DNA from: Cantharellus purpuraceus
Taxonomy: Eukaryota; Basidiomycota; Agaricomycetes; Cantharellales; Hydnaceae
Reading direction: 5' to 3'
DNA: 64,000 nucleotides
Assembly: GCA_025174535.1 (NCBI GenBank)
Contig: JALBUN010000001.1
Coordinates: 310,001-374,000, forward strand
Part shown: piece by piece, positions 43,314 through 55,017 of the stretch
Numbering within the stretch: the stretch's first letter is position 1
How the letters are laid out: every line of letters begins with the position of its first letter
Program-made: the position numbers and the translations under genes
Notes under the pieces: generated by a model
Databases searched by the model: none
Told to the model about the DNA's origin: nothing
The model's input: only the letters and a program-made list of their open reading frames with translations

Positions 43314-46300
43314 CTACATGTCTCTCCGGGAAGCATCCAGCAATTCACGATTTTGCTTGCATAGTGCAGGGATCCCCTGGTACACCCGTGACTTGCCTTC
43401 TGGGTGGTGGGCATCGTCCTGTTCGTGAGCGCACTTTTCTTCATCAAGTATACGGCAAACTTGTTCGACCAGCGCGATTAAGGACTCTTCCCTACCATTG
43501 AATCGCCTCCTTGCATATGCAGTGAGAGACTGAAGGGCGCCAAGGTAACATACACCAGAAACTTTCACCCAATTGTCCTCCATCATTCTTTCGACCTGAA
43601 AGAACGGGCGATCGTCGCCCGAAGCATCAATGAGTGCAAAGATATGCGCAACATGCAAAGCATATTCATCTAAGTTCTCATTTCTCAAAGATGACGGCGT
43701 GTCTGCAATAACAAGACAGTTCTTAAAATGGCCACTGTGACAGAGCTGAAATTGCCAGACAGCCTCTTGTGAAAGGGTGGAGAGCAACTCCAGGTAGGGG
43801 ATAACCTGAAGCCAAGAGGAGAATGAGATAGCCTCGAACGAGTTGTTGTCAAGTAAATCCTGCCGTGTAGCAGGAGCTCGACTCAGAACCGCTGATGCAA
43901 GCGCTCTTGAGAAGCGTTCTCGGAATGATTCGTCATCCTGGCCCATTGAAGCCACTACTGTGGGAATTGCGCAAGCCGCACGCAAGGCTATATCGTATGT
44001 GATTTCCTGGCCCATGAAACGAATCGTCATTTCAATGTAGCGGCGCTTCAGATCCTGGGTGTTAGGTGAGCCATGCAGCCGCTCCAACACTTCAAATGAA
44101 TTTTCAATCGCGTCATACTATGTGCTGTTACAGAGCCGCACGTAGTAATCCACCAGCCAGTCAAACTGCGCCTGTGAGTAGCAATGGCTTACGTCCCAAA
44201 TCGTGTCACAGTTAGAATTCATGAGACGGAGCAGGATGGAAACACTTTTGGATCGGACTTGTTCTTCGTCTTTGGTGCCAGGATGTTCCTCAAGAAGACG
44301 GAAACAGACTTTGAGAAACATTTCGCATGTGCAACGATCCCCGAAATAAGCACCGCATTTGTCAAACCATTGGAGTAATGGGTGGATGAGCTGCAACGCA
44401 TTCTGGTGCCATTCAGGGCTTAAAAAATCCCCAAAAAGCACAGCTAGTGTGCGATTCATCACTGATCCTCGCAGTGTTCCGATGGCTCCACTGCAGAATT
44501 ATGAAGTCAATAAGCCATGGATAGTAAGGGGGACTTACCTTTTGTCAAGCCTGGCCAAATGCTGTTGATTGATTGGCAGGCCAGTTAGCTGGCCTGCTAG
44601 TAGCAGACAGTCCGCCACTAGACGGGCGGGGGACTCTGGCTTAAGACATATGCCGATGAAACAAATCACAAAGGTGACAAATTTTGGGTCAAGATCATCC
44701 CGTAGCAGAAGGTACGTGAACATATGTGCCATCCACATACAGTCAGAAGATCCAAGGGAAGGGAGGTGTAGACTGACAGGGTGACCGAGCGCAGAGCAAG
44801 TGACGAGAAAGTCGTGATCTGGGCCATGTGGTACTTGCAATGACGATGCCGGGACCATATATCCCCGTTTGTGTATATATAGAACGAGTTGCCCATGTCT
44901 CGTTTAGCATAAAAGTGGGACATTGCTTTCAAATTTGCCACCGCCCGTGGTCGTGCGAAGGGAAGAATCTGTTGGGTAGGATCGAAGCACGCATAGAAGC
45001 GACCGGTGAATCGGTCATGTCAGTTACGCCCTCCACAGCTGGCCACTCAATTGCTGGTATCATTCCTGCTACAGCAGCAATGATGTCTGCATCCGTAGAT
45101 GTGTCGACAATCCACTGGACGGCACTGAATTGGACCGCATATACTTGAGACAGCTGCACGTCTGACTCCAGAAACCCCAAATCCAACTCTTCTAGACATG
45201 CTGGTTGTTCCACAGCAGGTCCTAAAGCTAAATCTCCTAAGCTGGCAGTGACTCCAAGCTTCCGGCAGCTTTTGGGTCATTGGTCGACGACCCAACTGTG
45301 TGCTATCCGCGAGAAATACGCGACAAAGAGCGTAATCGAATTGGCGATCAGTGCCTGTGTAGCATATAAGGCACGTCCAAAGACTCGCGCATGCGATCCA
45401 GGAAGCCCGCCCAGAACCATGTCTTTCGTAGCACCTTCCCGAAGGCAGTCATGTCTTCGAGGGCATTCTTAATCATGGTGGACACAGTTAGCATGACTCG
45501 TTGAGGGACGGTGGAGATAGGGGTCTGAAATGGATAGTCAGGTGATTTTAACGACGCGACAAAGGTGCAAAAAAAGAAGATAACTCCAAATGCTGTAGTT
45601 CCCATAGTGAGACTTGCGATGGTATGATGTTGAATCCAGACGTTTGCGGACACCGAGATGCCAAGAAACAACAGTGATAGCTGGAGAAAAACCCGCAAGA
45701 TAGTGATAACGGCGCTAAAATGCCACGTGTCCAGTCCGTCCAACTTCTGCTGCCTTCTCTGACAGCGTTCATGCAAAGTGCCCTGGCCGAACCGTGAGAT
45801 TCGGAAGTGACCTAGCCACTGCTTTACCATCACTGCACCAAAGGTAGCGAGTAGACTAGTAGACAAGCTCGTGTAAGCAAGTGTCTGGATCCACATTTCT
45901 TTATTGCTTGGTCCTGTACTGGGGAAAAGAGTGGGCCCTTGCTCCGGGAACGTGCCGTTGTGCAATGTGTTAACCAGTATCATGAGAATGGTGTTTGTCG
46001 TGCCGCTTTTATTGGGACTCAAGATCGACTCCATGTTGATAATGAATGCGGTACTGATAGAAGAGAAAAGACCAGCCTAGATATCCAACAAATACCTTCC
46101 GTTGAGCCCAGGGCAAAGGAGGTGCAAAGGGAATAATGCAGTACATACGGCTATAAGGAGGGCGTCCATATCACCATTATACTTCCTGACGAATTCATCA
46201 TCGAATTGCTTTGCCACACGCTCATATATTGACCAGAAGGCGGGGCTAATGTTCTTACCAGACTGTGGAGAAATGTCCGAATCTTTCCTGGTGTTCGCGA

Positions 46301-46411
46301 TATCTTGAGTTTGTTTCTGAATGGACGGAGCAAGAAGTATCCATGCACTTACTGAATGGTTTGTTTGTTCTGGAACCCTGAGGTGGGAGGCGGAAAATTG
46401 GGTTCAGCCAT
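43314..46411 (-). pseudogene. DUF6535 membrane protein gene with in-frame stop
   Basis: A multi-exon minus gene. MAEPNFPPPTSGFQNKQT starts at 46411. A next exon has ISPAFWSIYERVAKQFDDEF and NGDMDALLIA. After a GTATGT intron, exon 46076-about 45385 has AGLFSSISTAFIINMESILS, TFGAVMVKQWLGHFRISRFG, RRQQKLDGLDTWHFSAVITI and ISVSANVWIQHHTIASLTMG, the DUF6535 core with membrane segments. Downstream exons (45213-44929, 44858-44535, 44462-44118, 44090-43314) encode a long helical C-terminal region. The last two lie in one frame separated by TAG at 44118-44120 (RLCNST stop YDAIENSFEVLE). The exon 1/2 junction also does not join cleanly in phase. It is either a recent pseudogene or a gene with unresolved splicing. 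Function unknown. Confidence 0.7.
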
Positions 46412-46944
46412 GCTTGAGCAAAGGAGAACTGCGACGACTGTATAGACTGTACTGATCAGACGCCGAACCTCGTGATCAAATCTTTCGCTTCTGATGAAGT
46501 AGACATCCACGGCGTTACATAAAGAGTCTGAAACCGGTTTCACCACGGTTTGAACCCCGTCCAGAGTCATTCCAAGTGCGACACGGTCTCAGCTCAGCCC
46601 AATCGCTCCAAGTACAACGTAGCCTCAACTCAGCCTCAAATTACAGCAACTAGACTCAAACATCACAGAGTAGCAGAGCTTCAGGGCGTCAGATTGTGTG
46701 GTCTCGTTCCTCTGCGTATCGAATCCCGTTTGTTCGCGCTGCGGAGCCTCCGTGGACTACCACCATGACAGCTTGCAGTGCTTGGAAATGCTTTGCAGAT
46801 GCCTATATCCCATGGATGTGGTTGAGTGTGGTTGGTGGGGAAGAACATAAACGCAGTGAGTGAGTGGGTCCGTTGGGATCTTAGGTTTCGGAAAAACGCC
46901 GTTATGTAACTTGTCCCCCATTTGTACTCCGCTGGCCAACACGA
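46412..46944. other. Intergenic, nothing recognised
   Basis: 5' flank of the DUF6535 gene up to the start of the segmental duplication; no gene. Confidence 0.35.
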
Positions 46945-47201
46945 CGACAAGTGATGACTCATGTCATGCCCGAATCGTGTTGATTCACACAACAAAATCG
47001 CCTTGCTCGTCAAAAGATCGTCGGGAGCACCTGATGATATTGATGCTGTGATTGGCCAATCGATACTTTCGCGGGCTGCACCACAGGTTTCAATGGCTCT
47101 GCGCCTCCTATGCAATGAATTGTCAAAAGAAATTGTTTGTTACAGCAGCCACTCGAGCAATGACTCGAATGTTCTACTTCATACGTATAGAGCTTCAGGT
47201 C

Positions 47202-47558
47202 TTAGCCGCCATCGCATCTGCCACTCATACCACGGCTGGACTGGCACTGGCCTACATAGCACAAAACAGGATTATAAGTAGTGCTTTCCCAAGAACTATT
47301 TTCGAGAGAACTAACCATTGACGCAAGTGTTCTGGTCAATGCACAGCCCAACTTCTCCTTCCCAAGGCTGTTTAATGTATCAATTGAGCCACTGGCATGC
47401 TGGTCGACAAGACATCAAGCACATACCAAGAACACGCAGCACACCTGGCTTCCAGGGCAGCCAGCATCACCCTGTTGAAGGCAACCTTGGCCAGCAACAA
47501 AGGCGGCACTTATGAGGGCAAATAGTAAAGATTTGTAGAGCATTATGGTTTCTGTCAT
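47202..47558 (-). CDS. Small secreted eight-cysteine protein, copy SSP-b1 (intact)
   Basis: Three exons on minus, with ATG 47558, donor GTATGTG after CCVFL, acceptor ttaaacag, second donor gttagt and second acceptor ctatgtag; stop 47202-47204. Signal peptide MTETIMLYKSLLFALISAAF, then mature sequence beginning near GCLQQGDAGCPGSQVCC and ending MSGRCDGG. The Cys spacing is the same as the 41.3-kb copy. All splice sites are canonical and no frame break is seen. It is transcribed away from SSP-c1, so the two form a divergent pair sharing about 1.4 kb of upstream DNA. Confidence 0.75.
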
Positions 47559-48933
47559 GGTGAGAGGATGTGACGATCAGTATGGAACTCTGGCTTTCGT
47601 TGACTGCAACTCACGAACAAGTCGAATGCAGAATTCTGAGGGAGCTCCATCCAAATGGGCACTGTATTTATATGATTTTGACACTCTTCTTCGCAACGTC
47701 GTCCGTATATGCCACTGAAGGGGTGCTTTCTCACATCCGAAAGACTTCGGGTTGAATGGGGTTCAGCACACTTGCAAGCGTCATAGGGTCTCAGGGATGG
47801 TGTATTTCAATTTAATCTACCAAAGGATGCTGCGCTGATAGGGTCAAATCTCGACAAGTGATAATTCACCAACTCATACCGACAACCCATTAACCTTCAG
47901 CAGCTAGATCACCAAATTTCGTGAACACCTCGTTGCCGGCTATCCACACCATTACACTGGATTTCGCAGACTGCTAAGGGTTATCACTGCTGTACAGGGT
48001 ACCAATTGAATGTGGACACACCGTCTTAGAAAGAGGGTCTTGAGAGGGCTCTGTAACAGGGATAATAAATCTGAGACAACAAAAATATGTCAACTCGTCG
48101 GTTGCGATTCTTCGTTTGCCAATGCTTCTAAGACACGTACACTATTCACAACATCCATCACGCGCCATGTTACATCAGGCTGACGGCGCTACTGGTAACG
48201 GGTATTGACCGACTTTTGTATTCGAAGTTTGCACTGCCACCCGGTTTTCTGCGGTGCACTGATCCACGTAGGTTAGAATGGTCACCACATACATGGCTCG
48301 AGCAGCCCCTACGGAGTAGCTTATCCCCAATTGTTCAATGTCTGTAGCGGTATGACAATGGAGTGCACTTGATGGTCAGTCATGGTTTGAATAGCCCTAC
48401 GTTGATACTACGCCCTGATTACAGTGACTTAACCCAATTGTCCAATGTCTGGCGATATGACAATGGACGGCACCTGATGGTGAATCCAAGCAATATCCCC
48501 TTTTCTCTATTCCAGCGCCATTGGCTTAGAAACACTTAACATGCCCTAGTGCACTGTCTTTTAGTAGACTCGCCTTTTTCAATTCATAGGCGTTCAGTGA
48601 CACAGTCGAATGCGTCCTACCCTGCCAGTGGACCTCCGAAAGGCTTCCGATGTTCACGCTCACAGGATTATGCTCTGCTGGACAACGTAATGACCATGTA
48701 GTTATGGACAGTGGTTGCCTGCTTTCGTGCAGTCCTGACCCGGAGCTTGACCACCAGGAGCTCCACATTGTAGCAGATGTGGCCGTGATGGAAAGTAGAG
48801 AATTCAAGTGCATAAAGAGGGCAAGCTTGACCTCTGACATACCTCAACTTTCTTCACTCAAAGCATTTGTGAGTCCTATTCAATGTAGAAAATTTCGCTT
48901 CCTCTGACAATCATACTTGCCGTAGAAGAAATC
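47559..48933. other. Shared non-coding spacer between divergent SSP genes
   Basis: About 1.37 kb upstream of both genes, largely repeated at 57087-58825. The part 48556-48760 (gaatgcgtcctaccctgccag, gttcacgctcacag, gtcctgacccggagcttga) occurs a third time at 55810-56000. It probably holds the promoters. No gene was seen. Confidence 0.5.
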
Positions 48934-49263
48934 ATGATATTCAGCAAGTCTTTGCTATTGCGCTCATGAGCGCCGCCTTTGTTGCTGGCCAAAGTTGTCT
49001 CGTACAAGGAGATGCAGGATGTCCTGGCAGCCAAGTATGCTGCACTATTTTAGAGGTATGCATCCTCGCATCACTCTCCCTTGTGTTATTAGTACTGCTT
49101 ACGCTCTACACTATGTCAGACTTCCCAAACGGAAACTGGAGTATGCATCGATCAAAGTGCTTGTGTAAATGGTCAGTTTTCTCGGCTGCTCATTGGGACA
49201 GTCGTTAACTGTGAACACTGTTTTGCATCACGCAGGCCAGTGCGTGCAAGGAGGAATGTGCGA
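48934..49263 (+). pseudogene. Small secreted eight-cysteine protein, copy SSP-c1 (signal-peptide frameshift)
   Basis: Homologue of SSP-c2. After ATG 48934 the sequence reads ctattgcgctcatg where SSP-c2 reads ctatttgcgctcatg. The missing T shifts the signal peptide into a stop after about 11 codons. The rest is preserved: GQSCLVQGDAGCPGSQVCC, a good donor gag|gtatgc, acceptor gtcag, second donor gtcagt, acceptor cgcag, and CVNGQCVQGG ending in CDGG. Translation could only start at 48966 (MSAAFVAGQ), giving a product without a full signal peptide. Confidence 0.75.
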
Positions 49264-49680
49264 CGGTGGCTAAGAGTAAAGACAGCTGAAGTAGCACAAC
49301 ATGGATACAGTCAACGGGGGACAATATAAATTGAATACAGTTGCCTTTGATCCCCCACATGTTCGATTTTACTGAGAGAGGGTCCCTCAAGTCAAGGAAG
49401 GAAAACTATATTTTTGAGTTCCCTCCCCTGAGAACCTCATCAATCAGAACTCGAAGTAACTCTAACTTTTCCGGTCGACACTAATGTGTAGCTGCACACT
49501 CTTCCTTGCCGAAGGTTTAACAGGTCTCGCATATACATGAAGGCCGTAAACCGTGATACAATCCATTCGGCGGCGATACTCGTCATATGAAGGATAACAG
49601 TATGAGAGCCAGTATCCATTCAGACGTTATAAATGTGGATTATTTAGAAGATAACGAGAACCGTTGTTTCGTCACAAATA

Positions 49681-49947
49681 GACAATGTGGCGCTTTAAAG
49701 CTTAATTAAAACTGGTGGTAACTGGAACGCCCTTCAATTATCCAAGACCACAAGAAACTGCCTTCACGCTCAGGCTTTGAGCGACTTCTTGATAATATCC
49801 GAGGCATTCTCCCCTAAGGCGGAGCCTGTCCCAACCCCAAGGTTCATAAGTTTCCGATGTAACGGACATCAAAGGTAGGAAATCCCAGGTATCTCCGCAG
49901 TGATGTGTTTTAACGCAACGACCAACGCACCGTGTGACCGGCAGCTA
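49681..49947 (-). pseudogene. GMC oxidoreductase 3' fragment, left side of copia insertion
   Basis: It matches the last exon and intron of the GMC gene at 59681-59845 (plus-strand landmarks: cttcacgctcaggctttgagcgacttcttg, gataatatccgaggc, caccgtgtgaccggcag). Part of the intron is replaced by other sequence near 49862-49920. The reading frame is disrupted. The fragment resumes at 55735 after the copia element. Confidence 0.7.
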
Positions 49948-49952
49948 GGAAT

Positions 49953-50093
49953 TGTTGAGCAACTTATTGTAGTGGTGGTCGGGGTGAAAACTGTATATTT
50001 CATATTTGTATGCGGCCCTTGGGCAACTATACATGACCTGACTAATACTAAGCGTGCACTATGTATGGCAGAGAGCGTACTAGCGCTTCTACA
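49953..50093 (-). repeat. Copia 3' LTR (141 bp)
   Basis: Left LTR, which is the 3' LTR because coding is on minus. Starts TGTTGAGC, ends GCTTCTACA on the plus strand, and is preceded by ggaat. Confidence 0.93.
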
Positions 50094-50120
50094 CTCCCTC
50101 TCGCTCTTTACCATATATGT

Positions 50121-51450
50121 CTAGACCAAGTTTGGTGCAGTGCACGCCATGCGATGCAAGCGGTAATCCTTTTGTAAGTGCGTCCGCCACCATATCCTTT
50201 GTCGGTATGTACTCAATTTGAAGTTCGCCCGTAGCGACCTTCTCGCAAACATAGTGGTGTTGGGCGTCTGTGTGCTTTGAGCGGTTATGGAATACCGGGT
50301 TCTCGGTGAGTGATATTGCTCCCTGATTGTCTGTGAAAATTCTGATGAATTGTATGTTTGCACCCAGTTCCTTTAGGATTCAAAGGATCCATGTTGCCTC
50401 CCTTGCTGCCTGCGACATAGCCATGTACTCCACTTCTAAGGTAGAGAGCGCCATAACCTTCTGTTTCTTTGCTGACCATGAAACTGCACCAGTGCTGATC
50501 ATGAATGCATAGGCACCCATTGACTTTCTATCATCTCGATCACTGGCATAGTCAGCGTCTGAGTATGCACAGAGCATGAGGTTGCCTCCTAGCCTCAAAG
50601 GTACATCCTTTGTCCCTTTCAGGTAACGTAACACTTGTTTAGCTGCCTGCCAGTGTGCCTGCCCTGGGTTTGCCATATACTTGCATAGCATGCTGAGTGC
50701 AAATGCAATGTCTGGTCGAGTTGCTACCATGATGTATAGCAGTGCTCCTACCAGCTCCCTGTAAGGTACGCGTGCCATTTCCTCATGTTCAGCGTCACTT
50801 TGTGGACTCATCTCAGCTGTCAGGTACGTTCCTGGGGCAAATGGCATTGCGATCGGCATGGCATCTTCAAGCGAGAACCTGTGCAGCAGACCGTTGACAA
50901 ATGACGTCTGTGACAGCGCTATCGTTCGGCTCGCATGATTGCATTTGAAAGCGATCCCCAGCGTCCAGGTAAGCTCCCCCTCGCTTGATATGCCATACCT
51001 CTCAGAGAACTGACGTTTGAGCTCTAGGAGCTTGTCCTTGGGTCCCGCGCAAGTTGCATTGTCAACCCAGAAGACTGCAACAGCAGATGAGCCATCCTCC
51101 CATGTCTTTCGGAATGCACTCAGATCTGAAGTGAGTTTCTTCCAGCCAATCTTTGCCATAAATTCTGACTTCTCCTCCTCCCAATAGTGCCCTCCCTGAA
51201 CCGTTCCATACAGTGGCTTCAACAGCTGCCATACCAGCATTGGGTCCGTTGGGTGTTCAAAACCTGGCGGGGGCTTCATGTAGATGGTCTCATGAAGTGG
51301 GCGGTGCAGGTAAGTGGAAGTAACGTCAAACTGACGTATCGCCGTGTTCTGACTTGCCACTGCTGCTAGAACAATCTGCAGCATCTCAAAACGCATTACC
51401 GTCGCACAACTCTGTGCAGGGTCAAAATGAAGGCCAGGAATCTGTGTAAA
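50121..51450 (-). pseudogene. Copia reverse transcriptase and RNase H
   Basis: RT from about 51450: VVLAAVA..., IRQFDVTSTYLHRPLHETIY with the first catalytic Asp, then MKPPPGFEHP and LLKPLYGTVQGG. The second catalytic site reads VFWVDNATCAG, where copia RTs have VDD. RNase H has ADYASDRDDRKSMGAYAF, then TLEVEYMAMSQAAREATWIL, an in-frame TGA at 50378-50380, and IRIFTDNQGAISLTENPVFH and DMVADALTKGLP to the end at 50121. A frameshift separates it from the integrase frame near 51400-51454. It would not make active enzyme. Confidence 0.9.
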
Positions 51451-51453
51451 TCC

Positions 51454-52869
51454 TCATGCACAACACCTTGCCTTGAATCCCATGATTGTGCCTTCGGTGT
51501 CACGCTTTGTCCTCAAGACAGTCTTGGAATCCATTACTGGTGAGTCTCCACTATGTGCCCACTCATAAACACCATGCTTCACAAGGTTCTGATGCTCCTT
51601 GTCTAGTGCTTTATTCCAGTATGGCACGTTTGGGCCTGCAAGTGCCTCCTTGATGGTGAGTGGGTCATCTGGTGACAGTATGTTTGTTGACTTGACATTA
51701 TCTGTCAGTGGCTCTCCTGCCATCGCCGACATTGTGAACTCTAATGTGATGCCTGCCTGTGGCTCGTGCATCCAGCCTGATTGTGTCGTATGGGCTGGGT
51801 AATCTGGTACCGTACTCACAAGCGTGTCCGTATTTGTTGCACTGGCTGCAGCAGCTGGCTGGGGTCGCATGGGAAAAATTCTTATGGTAAACTTTTCACT
51901 CTGGGTCTGTGCAGCTGGCACCGATAGCTGACTTGGTGCCTCATCTAGTTCCCTGCTTGTAGCCAGCTCCTGTGCATCAATGATTGGTGCTGGGATTATC
52001 GGTCCCAAGGACGCTTCGTGGAATATCAGGTTGCGTGCTCTGTGTACCTTACCCATTTTGGGTTCCAGGACCAGGTAACCACCATCCCACGGCTTATAGC
52101 CCACCATATAGCCTCTCCATGATCGTGAGTCTAATTTCTGCATCTTCTCCCTTGCAGCATGCATGCTAACTTGACATCCGAACGGTTGAAGGTTACCTAT
52201 ATTGGGCACTTCACCATAGAAAACCTCATATGGTGTCTTCCCATCGTCGGCATGAGTTGGTGACCTGTTCTGTAAGTACACCATCATTCTGAAATCCAGT
52301 GTCCAGTAGTGCTTAGGCAGCTTTGCCTCCAACAGCATCGCCCGTGCTCCCTCCACAATCTTCTGGTTCATCCACTCTGCAACGCCATTCATTTGTGGTG
52401 AGTGCAGGACTGATGTGTGCAGCTGTATGCCCTCTGCATCAAGGTAAGCCTTGAATCTTCCCTGCACAAACTCCTTCACATTGTTGCACATGACAGCGTG
52501 GATCTTGCGCTGACAACTATTCTCTACCTTTGCCTTCCAGCCCTTGAACACCTCAAGCACTTGGTCACAGCTGACCATCAGTTCCATCATGCAGATGTGG
52601 GATTTGTCATCAACTAAGGTGAGTGTGTACTGCTTTCCATCATATGACTGAGTTTCCATAGGACCAACAGTGTCCATATGAACCAGGTCAAGTAGCCCCT
52701 CCACGCGGTGCCTTTCAGGGGGGAATGGTAAGTGTGTCTGCTTCCCCTCTATGCAGGCTAGGCAATTCATCTGTGTGGGGATAGGAGCGGCAGCATTTGT
52801 GATCCTGACGTTCTTGGCAGCACCTTCAGTGAGTTTCTTGCAGTCCCACATATTTAGATGACCCATCAT
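51454..52869 (-). pseudogene. Copia integrase
   Basis: The frame begins right after an in-frame TGA at 52870. It has the pre-integrase zinc region (GHLNMWDCKKL, CLACIEGKQTHLPF), then the core: VHMDTVGPMETQSYDGKQY (first Asp), FVQGRFKAYLDAEGIQLH, SVLHSPQMNGVAEWMNQKIV (catalytic Glu). Downstream are PYEVFYGEVPNIGNLQPFGC and the variable linker to RT (HEASLGPIIPAP). The core is intact, but it is cut off from gag by the stop. Confidence 0.9.
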
Positions 52870-53544
52870 TCAATGTAGGTCCATCCATGTGATCTCAGTG
52901 GGTGCCGTGGCTGCCAGTAGCCACTCACTATTCAGCCACTTCGCTAGTTGGGAGTTGTCAGACTCAGTGAATGCCAGGTTTGCAGTCCCATTGGTCTGTG
53001 GCTTCATGACTCTCAGCCGCACCGGGTAGACCTGCTCCATTACTGGTATGTCAATAGTGTTTCCTCCCGGTCCGCACAGCTTGCAGCTTGACTGATTGAA
53101 TGCCACAGTATATCCCTTCTGTGTCAGCTGGCATACAGACAGCAATCTCGCCATGATGTCGGATACCCAGGACACATTGTGCAGCTCACCAAATGCCTCA
53201 CCGCCATCCTTCAGCTGGATCGCATAGCGTATGGTTCCAGATCCCATCGCCTGCACCTGACCCTTTGCGGTGGTGATTTGGTGCGGCACACTAAATGGTG
53301 CGTAGTCTTGGAGATCCTCTTGGCATGGTGTGTAGTGACCTGATGCCCCTGAGTCCAGGTAGTACATGGTATTGCCATCGCTTCCACTTGCCTTTCCGTT
53401 CAGCACCGTAAACATGCGTCCGACTGGCGCTTGTGTGCCTGCTTTGGCATTCGCATTGTTCTTCTTTGGCTTCATGCAATCACGCACCCAGTGCCCAGCT
53501 ACTCCGCAGTTATGGCATTTCCCTTTTCTCTTTGTATCCACACC
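52870..53544 (-). pseudogene. Copia zinc knuckle and protease
   Basis: Starts with KRKGKCHNCGVAGHWVRDC (a CCHC knuckle) and continues into the aspartic protease, MYYLDSGASGHYTP with the DSGA active site. It ends at a TGA just before the integrase frame. The upstream continuation into gag is interrupted by the solo LTR at 53550. Confidence 0.9.
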
Positions 53545-53549
53545 TTTTC

Positions 53550-54293
53550 TGTTGAAAAAATTTTGCCTTGCTGGGAGTGTGTGGAGAGTAGATTTCGAAT
53601 AGAGACAGAGGGAGTGATGGGAGCTGGATGTATGCGTAGTCGAATTGAAGATATACTTGAGTAGTATCTTCCTACGAAGTTTGATGGGATTTGGTGTGAT
53701 CTTCGTCTAGATATCGACAATTTAAGCAGGGATCAGGAGCAGATGACTCGAACGAGAGTAAATGCTTAATAGAAAAATAGCCAGTTATTGTATGGCTTCG
53801 TAATTCGAGATTCGAGTTGGATATGCAATATTCTAATAGAATATGCAAAAGCTAATAGAAATACGCGTTCGTTCTGGAGATATTCCAGATACGAATAGAT
53901 TCAGACACACAGACAGAAACAGGTGAGAGGAAATTCTCTAGTCCATTGCATATCTATCTAGGCGTGTTTTATACAAGATATGCATGCTAATAACTCGTGA
54001 TAAAGGTTCTGTGTCATTTGAAACATGGGAAAGAAACCTGTGATAAAAATGAAATGGGGGGTGGAGCCAATAGGGAAAAAAAAATGACGAAATAAAATAT
54101 AAAAGAAATATAGGAGAATGTTCTGATGTCTGTGGAGCTTACAGGGGCTTCTCCTCTTCCCTCCTAACCATTTCCCTTCGCTTTCCTACCTCCCCCTCAA
54201 CCTCCTGAGCCTCCTATGTGCTCCTATTCCTCCTATCCCCTCTGTTCCCCCTCTGTTCCCCTCTCCCCTAGAAGTCCGGTCTTCCAAATAACA
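53550..54293. repeat. Solo LTR nested in copia gag (744 bp), TSD ttttc
   Basis: It begins TGTTGAAAAA and ends CCAAATAACA, giving TGTT...AACA termini. Direct repeats ttttc flank it (53545-53549 and 54294-54298). Removing it brings the zinc-knuckle codons next to the basic gag tail (KGKGKAGGGK), which supports the boundaries. Its content is AT-rich and non-coding. The family differs from the other LTRs in the window. Confidence 0.85.
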
Positions 54294-54298
54294 TTTTC

Positions 54299-54442
54299 CG
54301 CCCCCTGCTTTCCCTTTCCCTTTAGCTAGTAATCCTGTACTGTCTTTGCCATGCAGTTCACAGCAGAGCTCCATTTGTCTGAGTCTCTGTGTGACACTTG
54401 CAATGGTTTCTGTAGCATGATTGACTGTAGTAGTGAATTGGT
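54299..54442 (-). pseudogene. Copia gag, middle fragment between two solo LTRs
   Basis: The minus strand encodes DQFTTTVNHATETIASVTQR, then LRQMELCCELHGKDSTG and a Lys/Gly-rich tail, the C-terminal half of copia gag. It is in register with the N-terminal gag frame once the LTR at 54448-55012 and one target copy are discounted. Confidence 0.8.
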
Positions 54443-54447
54443 CAAGC

Positions 54448-55012
54448 TGTTATGACTATATTCATTAACATCCAGATCCCTGTCCGATCCACTCAGATCC
54501 CTGCGCACATGAAATCTATACTCCATTTAGAAACCACTACGTCTCCATTTACCTGTCTGATTGTCACCGCCGATTCCGCCCATCCGTCTCCGGTTCTGAT
54601 TGATGCATCAGCATCACCATAGGAACCCAGACATCCATCCCCATCAGACTCAGACATACTCACGTAAGGCTGTCGGCCTCGGAGACTCATCACCAGAGTA
54701 ATTATTATTAGATTTCAAAATATGTATTTAAGTTGCCCGACTGGGGACTTCATTCCCCAGTTCGAATATCGAATCACGCCTAGTTCCTAAGTCCGATCCT
54801 AACTCTCTAAGTCATACTCCGTCTCCGAAATCTCGGACACCGGTATTAGTGAGGGCACAGCACATAAGCTGAAGCCAAGTCCGTTCCGACTCCCACGACG
54901 TACTCCGACTCTGACCCAACCTCCAACCCAACCTCCAACCCAACCTCCAACCTAACCTCCAACCCAACCTCCAACCCAATCTCCAACCCCCAATCGGACC
55001 TAGTGCGTAACA
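54448..55012 (-). repeat. Solo LTR nested in copia gag (565 bp), TSD caagc
   Basis: On plus it runs TGTTATGAC...GTGCGTAACA, so the termini are TGTTA/TAACA. It is flanked by caagc on both sides (54443-54447 and 55013-55017). Near its right end it carries a degenerate aacccaacctcc minisatellite (about 54919-54985) and the word gagggcacagcacataagctgaagccaagtcc, which also occurs near 9828. Its outer sequence on minus (TGTTACGCACTAGGTCCGATT) recurs at 63389 with few changes. Orientation is tentative. Confidence 0.85.
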
Positions 55013-55017
55013 CAAGC

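Larger units (their letters stand above)
46945..49947. repeat. Segmental duplication, left unit
   Basis: About 3 kb collinear with 56455-59845. Shared landmarks are gatgactcatgtcatg and the following 90 bp (46951/56459), SSP-b1/SSP-b2 on minus, a 1.4-kb non-coding spacer, SSP-c1/SSP-c2 on plus, and the 3' end of the GMC oxidoreductase gene (49749 on). The right part of this unit is cut by the copia insertion at 49953 and resumes for about 75 bp at 55735. Confidence 0.85.

Noticed and set aside
54812..55015. Repeated RLGW/GLEV ORF at the end of copia gag
   Set aside because: It is encoded by a minisatellite within the inserted solo LTR, not by gag.
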